Assembly (NCBI GenBank): GCA_018806985.1
Contig: JADANN010000438.1
Location: 1,128,001 to 1,192,000 of the forward strand
Direction: 5' to 3'
DNA length: 64,000 nucleotides
Source: Angiostrongylus vasorum
Taxonomy: Eukaryota > Nematoda > Chromadorea > Rhabditida > Metastrongylidae
How positions within the stretch are numbered: position 1 is the first letter of the stretch; the number at the start of each line of letters is the position of its first letter. Positions 1 through 12,800 of this stretch are shown piece by piece. Under the pieces are notes generated by a model. That model saw only the letters and a program-made list of their open reading frames with translations. It had not been told where the DNA came from and made no database searches. Position numbers and translations under genes: made by a program.

Positions 1-740
1 CTGCTTCCGTACAGATTTCAGCAGATGAAGCTGTCGTCAATCCGTTCGTCAACAGTCTCATCCGAAATCATCGACGGCGTCAACGATACCCATTAGGAAA
101 TCGAAGACGCACGAACTCCACTTCACGTCAACACCAAAGAAAAACCACTGCGTCCCGTCGATCATTTCGTCAACAATGACATCTTACATCGTCGTCGACG
201 TCAACGGGAAGGGAAGTGCGAGAACCCACCAACTAAAGTTCTGGTCGACACTGAGAAAAAACCAGTGCGCTAGGCACCTTTGACTGCGCTGCCTCGCTGC
301 TGCACCGACATCACCACGACCAGCGACATCATCGAGAACGTCTTCATTAGCACTACCGTAATCTATCGATGATACATCATGGAAGTATAACTGTCCACTT
401 CATGTGTAGAGCATACCCTACTTCTACTATTACTACTCGTGTAATTACTTCAGTGTAGTTCTTTAGATTAAAATTCGGATGCCAAGGTCATCACGTACAG
501 AACAATGAGAATGACGTCAGAATGCACCTAGAATGCCAAAAACACATATTTTCACGACTAAATTGTGGAAAAAGATGTTGTTGCCGACACGCAAATATTG
601 AGAAATCTGAAATGTTCTTTTAATGTCTTGTGGATAGATCTTAGTTTTTGTGTACTGCACTCCTCGAGAACGCACTTCCGTCGTTGACGACAACACCACT
701 AAAAATAATGAAAAGCTAAAGATCGAGCTTCAATTTTCCA
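1..740. other. 5' flank of the SCM-like gene
   Basis: No supported gene. A frame open from the left edge to a TGA near 173 encodes an Arg/Gln-rich stretch and may be a chance reading or the end of an upstream exon. A degenerate ~120-bp tandem repeat covers about 25-265. The promoter of the SCM-like gene is expected here, but no TATA-like site stands out. Confidence 0.4.
25..265. repeat. Degenerate ~120-bp tandem duplication
   Basis: Two units align with an offset of 117-121 bp. Matching blocks include TTCGTCAACA (45 / 166), a CATCG...CGTCAACG block (69 / 188) and AAAAACCA.TGCG (near 140 / 257). The copies are diverged, so the event is old. Confidence 0.55.
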
Positions 741-758
741 GGTGTAAACTGTCGTTCG

Positions 759-857
759 ATGGCAGGCATTGTACCTGAAGCCGAAGAATTCGGCCATGAC
801 GTACCAATGGATCCGACTATGGAGAGTGAAGACAGCGAACATTCCGAAGAACTTGTA
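759..857 (+). CDS. Scm: SCM-like gene, exon 1 (acidic N-terminus)
   Basis: 33 codons from ATG 759 to the donor GTAAGC at 858. The protein is acidic (EAEEFGHDVPMD... ESEDSEHSEEL). A pyrimidine-rich acceptor ends at 741, which fits either trans-splicing of a spliced leader or a further upstream exon. The frame stays open from the acceptor to the ATG. Confidence 0.6.
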
Positions 858-3800
858 GTAAGCGCACATGATTTTATCAAAGTTCGAGTACAGAGCAGAG
901 GGTAACCCAAGAAACCGATTTCACCTAAAGGCCAGATCTAATAAGGTCTTGAGATTTAATGTAGGTTATTAACCCTGGCATCCTTGCAGATGAGCGAACC
1001 ACCTGATTCTGAATGTCATATAGATGATGTGGGCGATAACGAAGATGTCACAGAGCGATTCAGTGACTTTGCTGTACCCACCACAACTCGAAATAAACAC
1101 GAGGAAGCCACGTCAAGAAGTCCGTCAATACAGGTATGTTGTTTTGTTTACTCTGCTTATCTTCTTGTAGCCAGTGGACATGTAAAACCCTCTGGGTAAT
1201 GTTCTAACTTTTATTCACTGCCTATTCTTCTTTTTTTCGTGGCAGGGTATTATGTGAAATACAACCAAAAGAGTGCTGGGATATGAGCAAAACTCGCAAC
1301 TCAGGTGCGCTTCGAACCCGCTATTACCCTTTCCGCGAGCTTGCATGTTATCCACTGCACCAACTGATGCCCTTGGTTTGCCCTACTATCAGCCAATTCT
1401 TTAGCCCAACGGTGCTATCAGCAATCACTCGTCATCGGGAATGAGATGGAGAGCACAAATTCGTATTGAACCCAGTGAAGCTGAATCTGCAGTCGAAATA
1501 ACGATATTTTAACTTTTATTTATTGCCTATTCTTTTCCTTTGCAAGATATTACGTGAAGTATAATCACAAGAATGCCGAGGTATGAGTAGAACTCGGAAC
1601 ATCTGATAGGCTTCGAACTCGCGACTACTCTTTACGCGCGCTCACGTGTTATCCACTGCACCAACAGGCGCACTTCAACTAGATCTCTGGTTAATATTCT
1701 TATTGAGGCACTTTTAAATGAGAAAAATCACTTGACATTGAACAGGTTCCACGTTTTTTACACGTTCTGAAGTAACAAAACGACGCTTACACATATTAAA
1801 TTGGACAGAGGTATGGAATGGTGGCGAAAATGCTTATCGAAAAGCATAACTCTCTGACTTTCTGCAGTAAAACTTCCTAAGACAAACTGGTTAGTGTTAT
1901 CAGCTGTAGATTTGTTCCAGGTGCTGTTTGACTGGAATTCGTATCTTCGCGAACAGAAAGCTGAACCAGCCCCAAAAGAGTGTTTCTTTCAACCGGACAC
2001 GCCTCCAGAAAACAAGTTCCAGATCGGCATGAAGCTAATGATTGCTGATCCTAGAGGCATGACACATCTATTTATTAGTAGTTTTCGTAAAAGAATTCTG
2101 TATGAAAAAGACTCCTTGGTGTTTGATACATGAAAAAAGACAGAGAGAAGGAGAGAGATGAGGAGATATAGGGAGCGAAAGAGATAAGGAGTTGGAGAGG
2201 TATATCTTGGAGGTGGGGTTTAGCTCGAGTTCATGAATAAGTGGTAAGATTATTTCGGTTATGGAAACTTATGGGACAAAGTTGTTCGTTCATTACAATA
2301 AGCAACAGTTATATTAAAAGTATATGTGAACATCAACAGATTCAAACTATCCCAATAATCGGCTTAAAAAATAATTCCTTTGAAATTAGCAATGGAATTA
2401 TTTTCAAAGCTTGTCCAATCCATGGTCATCCATTTCAAGCAGAAAGACATTAAGGTGAAACCTATTGTTTAGGACCAACTGGCACAAGCGCAATGTTCTG
2501 TCTGGGCACCGTTGTAAACGTGTATAAATTATGGTTGTGCGTACGTCTTGAGGGCTTGGACAACTCCCATGAAAAGTGGATTTTCTGTGATGATGAATCG
2601 ATACAACCTATTGGGTGATTGCTTGCTTACTGTTTCATCAGCACGAACATTTCTTTTTTTGTTGATGAATCGAAGCAAGTTTGGACATTTTTCAGCCCTA
2701 CTACTGAGGATCATATGAAGCTGAATCCACCAATTGGTTTCATCCATCATCACGGTACTTTCCCAAAATTTCTCGAACAACATCTGAAGCCGGACGATGA
2801 AACTGGGAAATCAAGGTTGTGTCCACCAGAATGGTTCAGACCAGTGAGTGACATTTTTTGTTTATTCAACAAGATTCTAAAATGATTCAGAGGGCATAAA
2901 AGTACGAATCAAGAGAGTAATACCTACCAAGACATTTTATGGATTTCCACTGCATAACGGTGTGAGAGATGTGGTGTTCCAAATGGTAAGAGATGGTTCA
3001 AAAGTTTCAAGAGAAGCGGCCTGTCACAGTAGCAGTAAATGGTAAAAAGCCTGCTCAACCTAAAGAATGTGTTAGAGAAGCAGCTCCGCTTATCTTATAC
3101 GTTGTAATCGACCAATACTGGGTACCTCAGGTGGAGTTCGAACCCGCGATTACCCTTCCCGCGAGCTCACCTGGTATCCACCGCACCAACCGAAGACCTT
3201 CTTGCTTTACCTTTCCCTTAGCCAGTAACCCAAACGGTGCTGTTAGCAATCACCCGTAAACGGGATTGATCTGCTGAGCACAAATCGCCATTGAACTCCG
3301 TTAAACTAAGGCTGTGGTTGAGATTATAATGTCTAAGTTTTACTTAATGGCTTTTATTTCGTGGCCGGGTATTATGTGAAATACAATGAGGATATTGAGA
3401 TAGAGCGAAACTTTGTTTTTTCGACTGTTTTGCTTATATCTCAATAATGGATTAGCATTTAATACTTACTTGGATACTTGGATGACCCGTCTTCACTGGT
3501 TGTGTGGACCCCAGTATAATTTCCATTTTTTCGGAGTTTTGCTAGTTTAGCTACTGTGGTTCCCTCGAGTCTCGAGATCAGCCTAGCCGAAGTCTGCCTC
3601 AGGTCAGGTCGTCCTTCGGTCACCACCATATGCAGTTGCCGCCCTTGTGAATCGGAGCGAGATTTGCCACCATGCTACTAGTCTGATACCAGGACGGTAC
3701 CAGTGGTTCTTGGTATTGCTATTGTTTTACTCGGAGTTGGATTTCCTGTTGGGAACGCCGGAATCGTTCTCAACTTGGGAGACCCTGCTAGGGGGATGAA

Positions 3801-6800
3801 TCCCTCCGCTGTAGATCTCAATCCGACACCCAGGAACATTTTCCAGCCATGATGAAGCGGTAAACCGTTTGGAGGAACCATTCAACAAGTTTGTTCAATG
3901 TTAAGATTTCAAAGATTTCTTTTTGGGAAGTTTCCATATTAGTAGGCTAGGTGCGAAATATCAACATACTACTAACGATGTCTTATAGAATCAAAACAGC
4001 AGTCAAAATAAGTCGAGTCAATGACTGTAAGATAACGTACTTGTTTCAGATATCGGAAACACTGAAACCAGTACAAAATTTCTTCAGCGTAGGCCAGAAA
4101 GTTGAAGCGATCGACCAGAGGAGTTTTAATGGAAAGACATGTCCAGCGACTATAGCAGGTGTCACAAAAGTAAGTTCCTTTCTGTTGTTACGCAAAATAA
4201 GAATTTCATATTGCTGCCAGTCAGACCACTTAAGCTCCTTAGAATTAATGGCTTCATCGATTCAAAAATTGATTAGGCTTTGAAGAACGTTACGGCCGAA
4301 ACAGAAAACGATTTAAAGGGAGCATTAAGTACGTAGAAATGCTAATTTCTCCAGAACGACCTGTATACTATATAGTCAAACTTCGACATGGACAATAGAA
4401 AGAGCCTATTCATAGATATGGAAAGTTTCCATAGTTCTAAATCAAATCCACTGTAGACATAAAGCGAACTAAACGAAGCGTTACCCTCAGAAGCTAACTT
4501 CGGGTCCCATATTGCGTTTTTCTTCTGGTGTTATAGTTGGTACGGTAACATCTAGTCCTCAAAAAATATTTGAATTTTGTAACAGAATACTTGAAAATAT
4601 AGAGACGAACAAGTGAGATATACGAGAAATATTGAACGGATGAAGATTTCTATAACCGTTGAAGATGTAAAGGTTCTCTTTATTCATATTCCTTCTTTTA
4701 TCGGTGCTAAATCGGCATCTGTTCGCTAAAAGAAAAAGTGCTCATCTCATAATGGAGCACCGTAGTTGTTTTTTTATGGAATTACTATAAGGGGTAACAA
4801 GGGAAAAAAGTGGACGGACTTCATGGCCAAAGAATAGAATGATAGGAGCGACGTTGTTAAAACTGGAGGTTGAGATTTACCAAAATTTCCTGCAAGTCAC
4901 AAATCAACAAACCCTTAGGAGAGAAGGATTCCAGACAAGCTAGGTTTGACCTTCAAGAGAGAACGATTCTAGAGAAGCTGGGTTTCTAGACGGCCATCAT
5001 CACAACAATAGTAGGAGACCGACCACCGGTCCAATTTGCTGGTTCGATGTATTTAGTGTATAGGCTTTTCACGAAGATCGGATAACGATAGGTCATATAA
5101 ACTACATGTGAAAAGAATGTTTAAGTGATATTAGCTTAAAATGTTGAATACGATTGTATAAATCCTATTCTACAGTAGTAAACCGAGCGCGATCTAGAAA
5201 TAAGTCGAATTCAGGTTACTCTTAAAGGCACTCAACAAAGAAGAAAACCCGGAATACCCACCTGGGATATATGGCCTCAGTAGTTGACAAATGTTGGATG
5301 GAAGTCATAGGAGTCTTGTAAAGAAAAAAAGAGTTCTGTGAGGTCTTTTGATGAAAAATGCTGTTAACGAAGATAAACATTTCAGTCACATATTCAAATC
5401 CACTTCGATGGATGGAACAGTGGTTACGATATCAAAGAGCCGTACTACACTCGATTCGTGATGCCGGTCGGATGGTCCCAGAGGAACGGCGTTGATATCA
5501 GTCCACCGAAATCTGAAGCAAAAAACACGAGTATGTCCCAAAGCACACATTTGTATTAAACCAGTAGGCTTTAATCATAAGTTTTTTTTTTCCTACAGCT
5601 GAATCACATGTTCCACACATAAACGTTTCAAAACAAAGAAAAGGATTCAGAGTCTGCTTTAATTAAAGATTACGGTTGCTGTAGATTCCATGGCGTTTTA
5701 AATAAGTGTAAACAAAAATAAAGCTGCTCATCTAAAAAGTAATCGAGAAGATATCACATTAATTAAGCTGTTAGCTACATTAATTACGTCAATTCTGTGA
5801 AGAAATTAGAGGAATTAAGATTTTTTACTCACACAGCTTATAGTTATGCTTTTTTGGAAAATAGTTAATAGAAAGGAAAGGGGGCGGATAGCACCGTGGT
5901 AGTGATGTCGGCCATCAAGAGCATAGTGCCGGTTCGATTGCGCTCCAGCCCACCCAAGTCTATTATTCCTCTGGGGTCGGGAAGTTGGTACCGGGCAAAA
6001 AAACCACTCTCCAGTTCAGTTGGGAACGCTCCAGCCCGGCTATCACAGGACTCTAGGGAGAACCGACTCGACAAGCATTCTACGACATTCAAGATGAAGT
6101 GAAAATCCTGAAGCAGTAACCGAATCCACACGTAAAAGTTGAAAGACCTCAGTGGATTATGCGTGCGAGGAAACGAATTGAATGTAAGAAGTGCCGAGAT
6201 CCGTGGACCTGAAGACGGGTCATATAAAAAAAAGGAAAAGAGGCAAATCTCATGTGGATAATACTTACCGACCAAAAAGTTGAACAGAACACTGTGCAAT
6301 GAATGAACCGTCCAAGTTATCGATAATGTAAGGTAAATCAATCATAGTGGTACTAATAAACTGCTTCCAAATATTAATCATCTATTTATTAACTACTGTA
6401 ATTTTTCACCTCAGGGTATTATGTAAAATTCAACCACAACGATGCTGAGACATTTGCAAAATTCCGCACAGCAGCCGTCTGCGGTGAGGATCGAAAACGC
6501 TAGTACGCTTTCCGAGGACCAACACATTCACCACCACACCATGCGGGTCCTTCACTTCACATTTTTCTCAGCTAATTTTCCTGTTGACCATCGATCCTGT
6601 TGACTGGTAATTGCTGATTGCGTCCTTAGGTAGGAAATTAACTGAGAGAGGCGAAGTGAAGGACCCGCGTGGTGTGGTGGTGAACGCGTCAGTCCCGGGA
6701 AAGGTAGTAGCGTGCTCGATCCCCACCGCAGACACCCGCTGTCCGACGCTTTACGAATATCTCAGCGTCATTTTGATTATGGGCAGTAATAAAAAAGACC

Positions 6801-9800
6801 ACTGTCGGGCGTTATGAGTTAAAATCAGACTCAGCTCGCATGCTGACTTACCCAACCCATTTTATGTGTTCGACGATTTTTTTCCCTTAATAACTCAAAA
6901 GACCGACTTTCTATAAACCTCGACATAGATAGTTGATATATTTATTTATACGATCTTATAAACTGATCTTTTTTAACTGATGCGAAGTTGGTATAGGTGT
7001 TCGTTGACGTTATCGTTGTTGTTGGTGTTGTTTGTCGATGGCTGACGTTTCGGCGATTTCGCCTTCCTCAGAGCCTGGACGTGTTTTATATTAGAATACT
7101 TTAGATATTCGGTGTAAAAGGCTGAAGTATTAATGAAGATCAAAGTTTTAAATAGATTGTGGGTTAGGATGCTACGGTCAAACTGAAAGGCTACTCACCA
7201 TGATGTAACGAGTGGGACTGGCCCACGCGTTGTTAACGTGGGGTGGCGAGCACGACACACACCGGGGTCAAAATATCATTTTGAAATAAGGCGCCAGGTC
7301 TCGTGTGATAGTGAGGCATTCGTCTTCCCAGTTCATCTTTGGATTTTTGAAATTTATCCAAAACGCTTCAAGAGTCTTGCGCGTTGATGTTTTCGACTCC
7401 TGCGCCAGGATCCGTGCAGTCACTTCAAAATCATCGCCCCTGTGCTTTTGTGCCCCTATGCATATCTAGAGGAGTGTTTTGACGAATTTTAACTTTCCCA
7501 TTATGCGGACACAAAGTGGTCTACCCGTTTCCCCAACATATTCCTTATTGCATGCGTTGCATGAGATCAAGTATATTATACCTGAACTCATGCAATCCCC
7601 GTCTCTCCTGTTGGGACGGATCATACAGTTTTTTCAGCTGCACAAACGATCACAGAGACGATTGCGAACTAACTGACGGCGTAGGGTATTGGGTGGGATG
7701 TCGATGATCGTTATGTAATTTTCAAGATCACTTTTTCTTAAGCATCTCTTAACGGCGTAACTTATTTCATTTGATATGAAGGGTAGCTTAAAAAGGATCT
7801 TACTTACGTCCGAAACATTATTTTGGGGAACTACCCTACGTTTTTGTCTAACCCGAGTGGCTTCCACGTTGTAGCCATCGGAAATGGCAATTTTTCGTGT
7901 CAGGTTTTGCGATTCCTTCCTTTCCTCTTCTCCTGTGCACACATTTTTTGCCGTATGGTGCATGTTTTTGATAAGTGCTTTTTTTCATGTGTGAAGGATG
8001 AGAGGAGAGGTAGTGAACTATTATGTTCTTACTACTTGGCTTACGATACCATTTCGTTATATAGCCACTTTCTGAGAGCTTTATTTGGATGTTTAAGAAT
8101 GGAAGGAAGTTTTCGGTTGGTTTTTTCTCGTGTAAATTTTATATACTCTGACTGTCGGTTTAACAATTCAAAGCACTCATCCATCTGTTCTTGTGTGGAA
8201 CAGACGATGAAGCCGTCGTCTGTGTATCGACAGTAGAGTAAGGGTCGATGGTCGAGAACTGGAGCTTCCACCTTAGACATGAAAGCGATGGCAAAGCTTG
8301 GTGCTAAACGCTGTCCCATGGCCAACCCTCTAATCTGTGCAAAATATTTTCCAGAACACCTGAAGATTGAACAACTAAGACACTGTTTTAAGAGAGTCAT
8401 TAGTTGCGCAACCGACAAGCCGTACAGTTTTATTTTCTTTTCGTGCTCTACCAGCAACTCGAGAATGGCTTGCATTGCGGAGTCATTCGACACGTTGGTA
8501 TAAAGTGAAGTAACATCGAATGACTCCATTACATGCGTGCAGTTTGGTTGCGCGCACCGTAGGTGGTCTGAAAATATTTTGGTGTTAGGTAGATGGGTTG
8601 GAATGAATTTTAGCAACTGGGTCAGGATAAGGTTTAGGAACCACGTTATTCTATCCGTTGGTCCGCCTATACAACTGATGATAGGTCTAACTTTAAATGA
8701 TGATGGGTTCGTTGATGCAATATCATCAGTTGAAGTTAGCTTATGTGTTTTAATAGGCAAGTGAAGGACAATTGTATATTCGTTTTTTAGGTCGAGAAAT
8801 ATCTGAAGGCTTTAAACCTGCGGCCTTTGCCGTGCTGACCCATTCTTGATTTAATTTTTTTTCCACTGCTCCCAGAAATAAATACTTTGAAACCAGTTAA
8901 AGGACAACAAGTGATGAAGCGTTGGATTTTGATCATTCTGTGAGGGATGCGCCATGCATTCGACACTATTCGTAACATCGTAGAGGCGTTTAATGCATAT
9001 CTGGGGCCTATATAATGACTTGCAGTGTCCTACTTAGTATCAAGTCGGTACTGTTATCGTCCCAGTCAAGTCTGGTAGCAATTTGCCAACCTTGGAGGTT
9101 CGGATGCCTTGGTAAGCGCGCAGCGCGGGATCGAACCATCGATTGAATTAGCCAGTGTGTCTTGCAGAAGCTCCTCTATACACTGCGCTACACGTGCTCA
9201 CTTGAAACAAGTTAAATGTCGTAGATATTCATATACTACGGTTTCCATAAATATACTTCATTTCACACGAAATGTCCTCTGATTGTGATCGTCAAGAGGG
9301 TTTTCTTTAGACCGTGGCCTGTTTTTGCGCTGTTCCGATGTTGCGAACGAATAGAATTCATTATGTTCGTGGCATTCTTATTATTAACTTTAGAATGATT
9401 TTTGCTGTCACATTTATTCTATTATCTGGTTATAACCCTACGGTCGACGATATTGTCGTCCTGAGCCAAAAATAACCCCCGTGAAATTGCTAGATTTAGG
9501 TTTTAGCGCTGAAGATTTCTCACGAAACCTCTTGTTTTTACGATCCTCCTGCTTATTTACGAAAATGTTCCACCCTTTTTTTCTAATATTTGCATGCAAA
9601 ATCTTCACACGAGCTTCGATCCTTGTTAGAAACTAGTAATTTGTTACTGTTCCTACTCTTACAGTTGCCATTCTACAATCACTTGCGGTTTAATAAGTTT
9701 TAGAAAAAAGTGCTGACGTCATTAAAATTGCTCTACAATACGCTTTTGATAGAAAACGTGAGCGAATTCCGTTTGAAAACTGGCGGCGTCAGAATAATCA

Positions 9801-12800
9801 ATATCTCTTATTATTGTTCATTTATTAACTGAAAATGAATTAGGTTAGGTGAAAATTGGTTTAGTAAAAGTATCATTTCGCTATATGTTTGTTACGTTGG
9901 ATATCTTGGGGTGCGTATAGCACAGTGGTCGGAGGCGCCGTGCAGCACGCGTGGGATCGATCCCCACCCCCGACGCCAACTAAGCCCTCCATCACCGCGG
10001 AGTCGGCAAATTGGTACCAGACTTGTCTGAAAGCATAACAGCACTGGCTCGATACATCGGCAGGCCACCGCGAGTCATTGTAAAGGCCAGATGCGCATTC
10101 AGTCACCTCTAACGATGTTTGATGAAGTCGGATGCATGGCGCAACCCTCAGGGATTGATCCACGCTGGGAGCTTCATTCTTTATTTATACTGGTTATGTT
10201 AGAGTTCTCATCTTGGTCATAGTCTTTGAACCCAGGCTAGGTTGGGTTCTGTGTTTTTAACGATCACTTTCAGGTAGATCAAAACCGGTAGCTGTATCGA
10301 AACAGCTGGCAACTATCGTTTAACTTTTTAGCAACTAACTAACTTTTCACTCAACCTACAGATTGATTTTACTTCTTGTCGATCAATATCACGCAGATCA
10401 ACATCGTTGGTCTGTCGTGACTAGGTTCCTGCTCAAGTTATGGAGAGATTTCGTGGTTTTTTCTGCGAAGATCACTTTCAGGTAGACCAACGCCGTTGAC
10501 CGTATCGAAGCAGTCAGCGACTCAAAGACAGAAACATCGTTCGACCGTTACGAAGTCGGCGCCACACGCATCGATTTCGAGCTCTGGCAGTCGATCATCG
10601 TCTTCATCATCGTCGTCGAAAGTTGTTCGACGACTATCCGATATGGGTGTGAATCCGGTGGAAGGCCTAAAAGGACGTGGTGCGCGATCATCAGCAAGTA
10701 AGTTATGACGTTAAAATGTAGATTTTCGATGTACTTTTTGACGTTCAAATGTTCAACATGATTCATTTTACTTCTGACCCAAAAATCAACAGTATTGATT
10801 TTTTGCAGTAACTCCCACATCCGACTTTCTATTAACCTCTGCATTGTTTGAATAATTCTTTCTGCTTCTGTTTAGCAAACACGAGGTGTTATTTTATTTC
10901 TTTGTTTACGTACAAGCTGACGTTTCGGCGGATTTCGCCTTCCTCAGAGCCTGGAACGGTCAAGTTGACTGCGATCTACACGCTCAAACGCCTCCATAAC
11001 CAAACAGAGAAAATGGTGAGCCAAAAATTTCAGTCACATTGAACACAGAGCCTTTGCACAGTCACCGCTTTCTTCGAGTCTTCCACTGAATATTCCACGT
11101 GGAGACCAACCGCACAGAGTTCACATGGAATCGTAATGTACCCATCTCATCAGAATAACAGGCTTATATACTGCCCAATATCACGCGTGATAATGAGGCA
11201 ATCCTCCCTGCGGTTCATTTTCGGATTCTTGGAATTGATCCAGAATGCCTGGAGAATTTTGCGCGCTTGTATTCTCGATTCCTGCGCTAGGATCGTAATC
11301 CGTACTTCAAAATCTTCTCCGTTATGTCTCTGCGTCCCTATGCGTGCCTAATGGAGTATTTGGTTTACGTATGCCGACTAGGTGTTCTTTTATACGAACG
11401 CAGAGTGGTCTACCCGTTTCGCCAACGTATTCGTCCCCCGCACGCTTTACAAGAGATCAGATAAACTGTACCTGAACTCATGCAGTCACCGTCTCTACCA
11501 TTGGGGGCAAATTATACAATTTTGTGTTGCACAAGGCGGTCGTATAGGCGGTTACGAACTAGTTGGCGTCTTAGATTACTCGGTGGCATTTCAGTTATCG
11601 TTACCGAATTCTCTAGACCGGCCCTTCTTAAATAGCGTTTTATAACTACCAGCGTGTGCATATGAAAGGAGCAGAGAGAGGAGTCCCGGAACTTGGCGCG
11701 GCAAATAGCCATTTTTAGTGGCTACGAAACTGTAGCTCGGGATAGGTGTAGAGGAAACCACAGGCCCCCAAACGATAACTCTAGCGACAATAAGGTCCCG
11801 TTTATCCTGCCCTTCATTTCAAATGAAGTAAGTGCAGCTATAAAACGCTGTTTAAGAAGGGCCGGTCTTGAGAATTCGGTAAACGTAGTTGAAATACCAC
11901 CGAGTACTCTTAGGCGCCAGCTAGTTCGTAACCCTCTACATGACCGTCTATGTGCAACGCAGAATTGTATAATTTGCCCCAATGGTAGAGACGGTGACTG
12001 CATGAGTTCAGGTACAGTTTATCTGATCTTTTGTAAAGCGTGCGGGGACGAGTACGTTGGCGAAACGGGTAGACCACTCTGCGTTCGTATAAAAGAACAC
12101 CTAGTCGGCATACGTAAACCAAATACTCCACTAGGCACGCATAGGACGCAGAGACATAACGGAGAAGATTTTGAAGTACGGGTTACGAGGAATCGAGAAT
12201 ACAAGCGCGCAAAATTCTCGAGGCATTCTGAATCAATTCCAAGAATCCGAAAATGAACCGCAGGGAGGATTGCCTCATTATCACGCGTGATATTGGGCAG
12301 TATATAAGCCTGTTATTCTGATGAGATGGGTACATTACGATTCCATGTGAACTCTGTGCGGTTGGTCTCCACGTGAAATATTTAGTGGAAGACTCATAGA
12401 AAGCGGTGACTGTGCAGGGGCTCTGTGTTCAATGTGACTGAGGTTTTGGCTCACCATTTTCTCTGTTTGGTTGTGGAGGCGTTTGGCCGTGTGGATCGCG
12501 GTCAACTTGACCGTTCCAGGCTCTGAGGAAGGCGAAATCCGCCGAAACGTCAGCTTGTACTTAAATAAAGAAATAAAATAACACCTCATGTTTGCTAAAC
12601 AGAAGCAGAAAGTATTGATTTTGTCATGTCATGTGATGTGGATCGATAGTTGGGGATAGAAAGCACTTTACTAGTCTGTTGCTGCTCACTTTAGTACTTA
12701 CTTCACTTACAAAGTATATTTACATCTGTGAGCAACATAAAGGGAATAGATCTACAATATCGACCGACCTTATTAACCCTTACACGACGGCGGCTATTTT

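Larger units (their letters stand above)
6890..8936 (-). mobile_element. Penelope-like retroelement, 5'-truncated, decayed
   Basis: Minus-strand remnants of RT and GIY-YIG endonuclease in the order expected for a PLE. Frameshifts separate the parts. The 3' part carries a hammerhead-like motif (7040-7075) and GTT-rich sequence. The RT end is cut by a SINE at 8937. It lies in the ~5-kb intron 7 of the SCM-like gene. Confidence 0.82.
10791..12622. mobile_element. Head-to-head inverted pair of PLE fragments with 12-bp target-site duplication
   Basis: The left arm (about 10855-11690) carries a PLE 3' half in minus orientation and the right arm (about 11800-12612) in plus orientation. Their outer ends carry the same PLE terminal sequence and a hammerhead-like motif. 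The whole unit is bordered by perfect 12-bp direct repeats AGTATTGATTTT at 10791-10802 and 12611-12622. It lies in intron 8 of the SCM-like gene. Confidence 0.78.

Noticed and set aside
8279..8764. Plus-strand open frames over the RT remnant
   Set aside because: They are complements of the minus-strand RT, which alone shows LYTNV, GLAMG and YTDD motifs.
9908..9990. tRNA gene candidates in the SINE heads
   Set aside because: The heads have pol III boxes but always continue into the same long SINE body and lack a proper cloverleaf.
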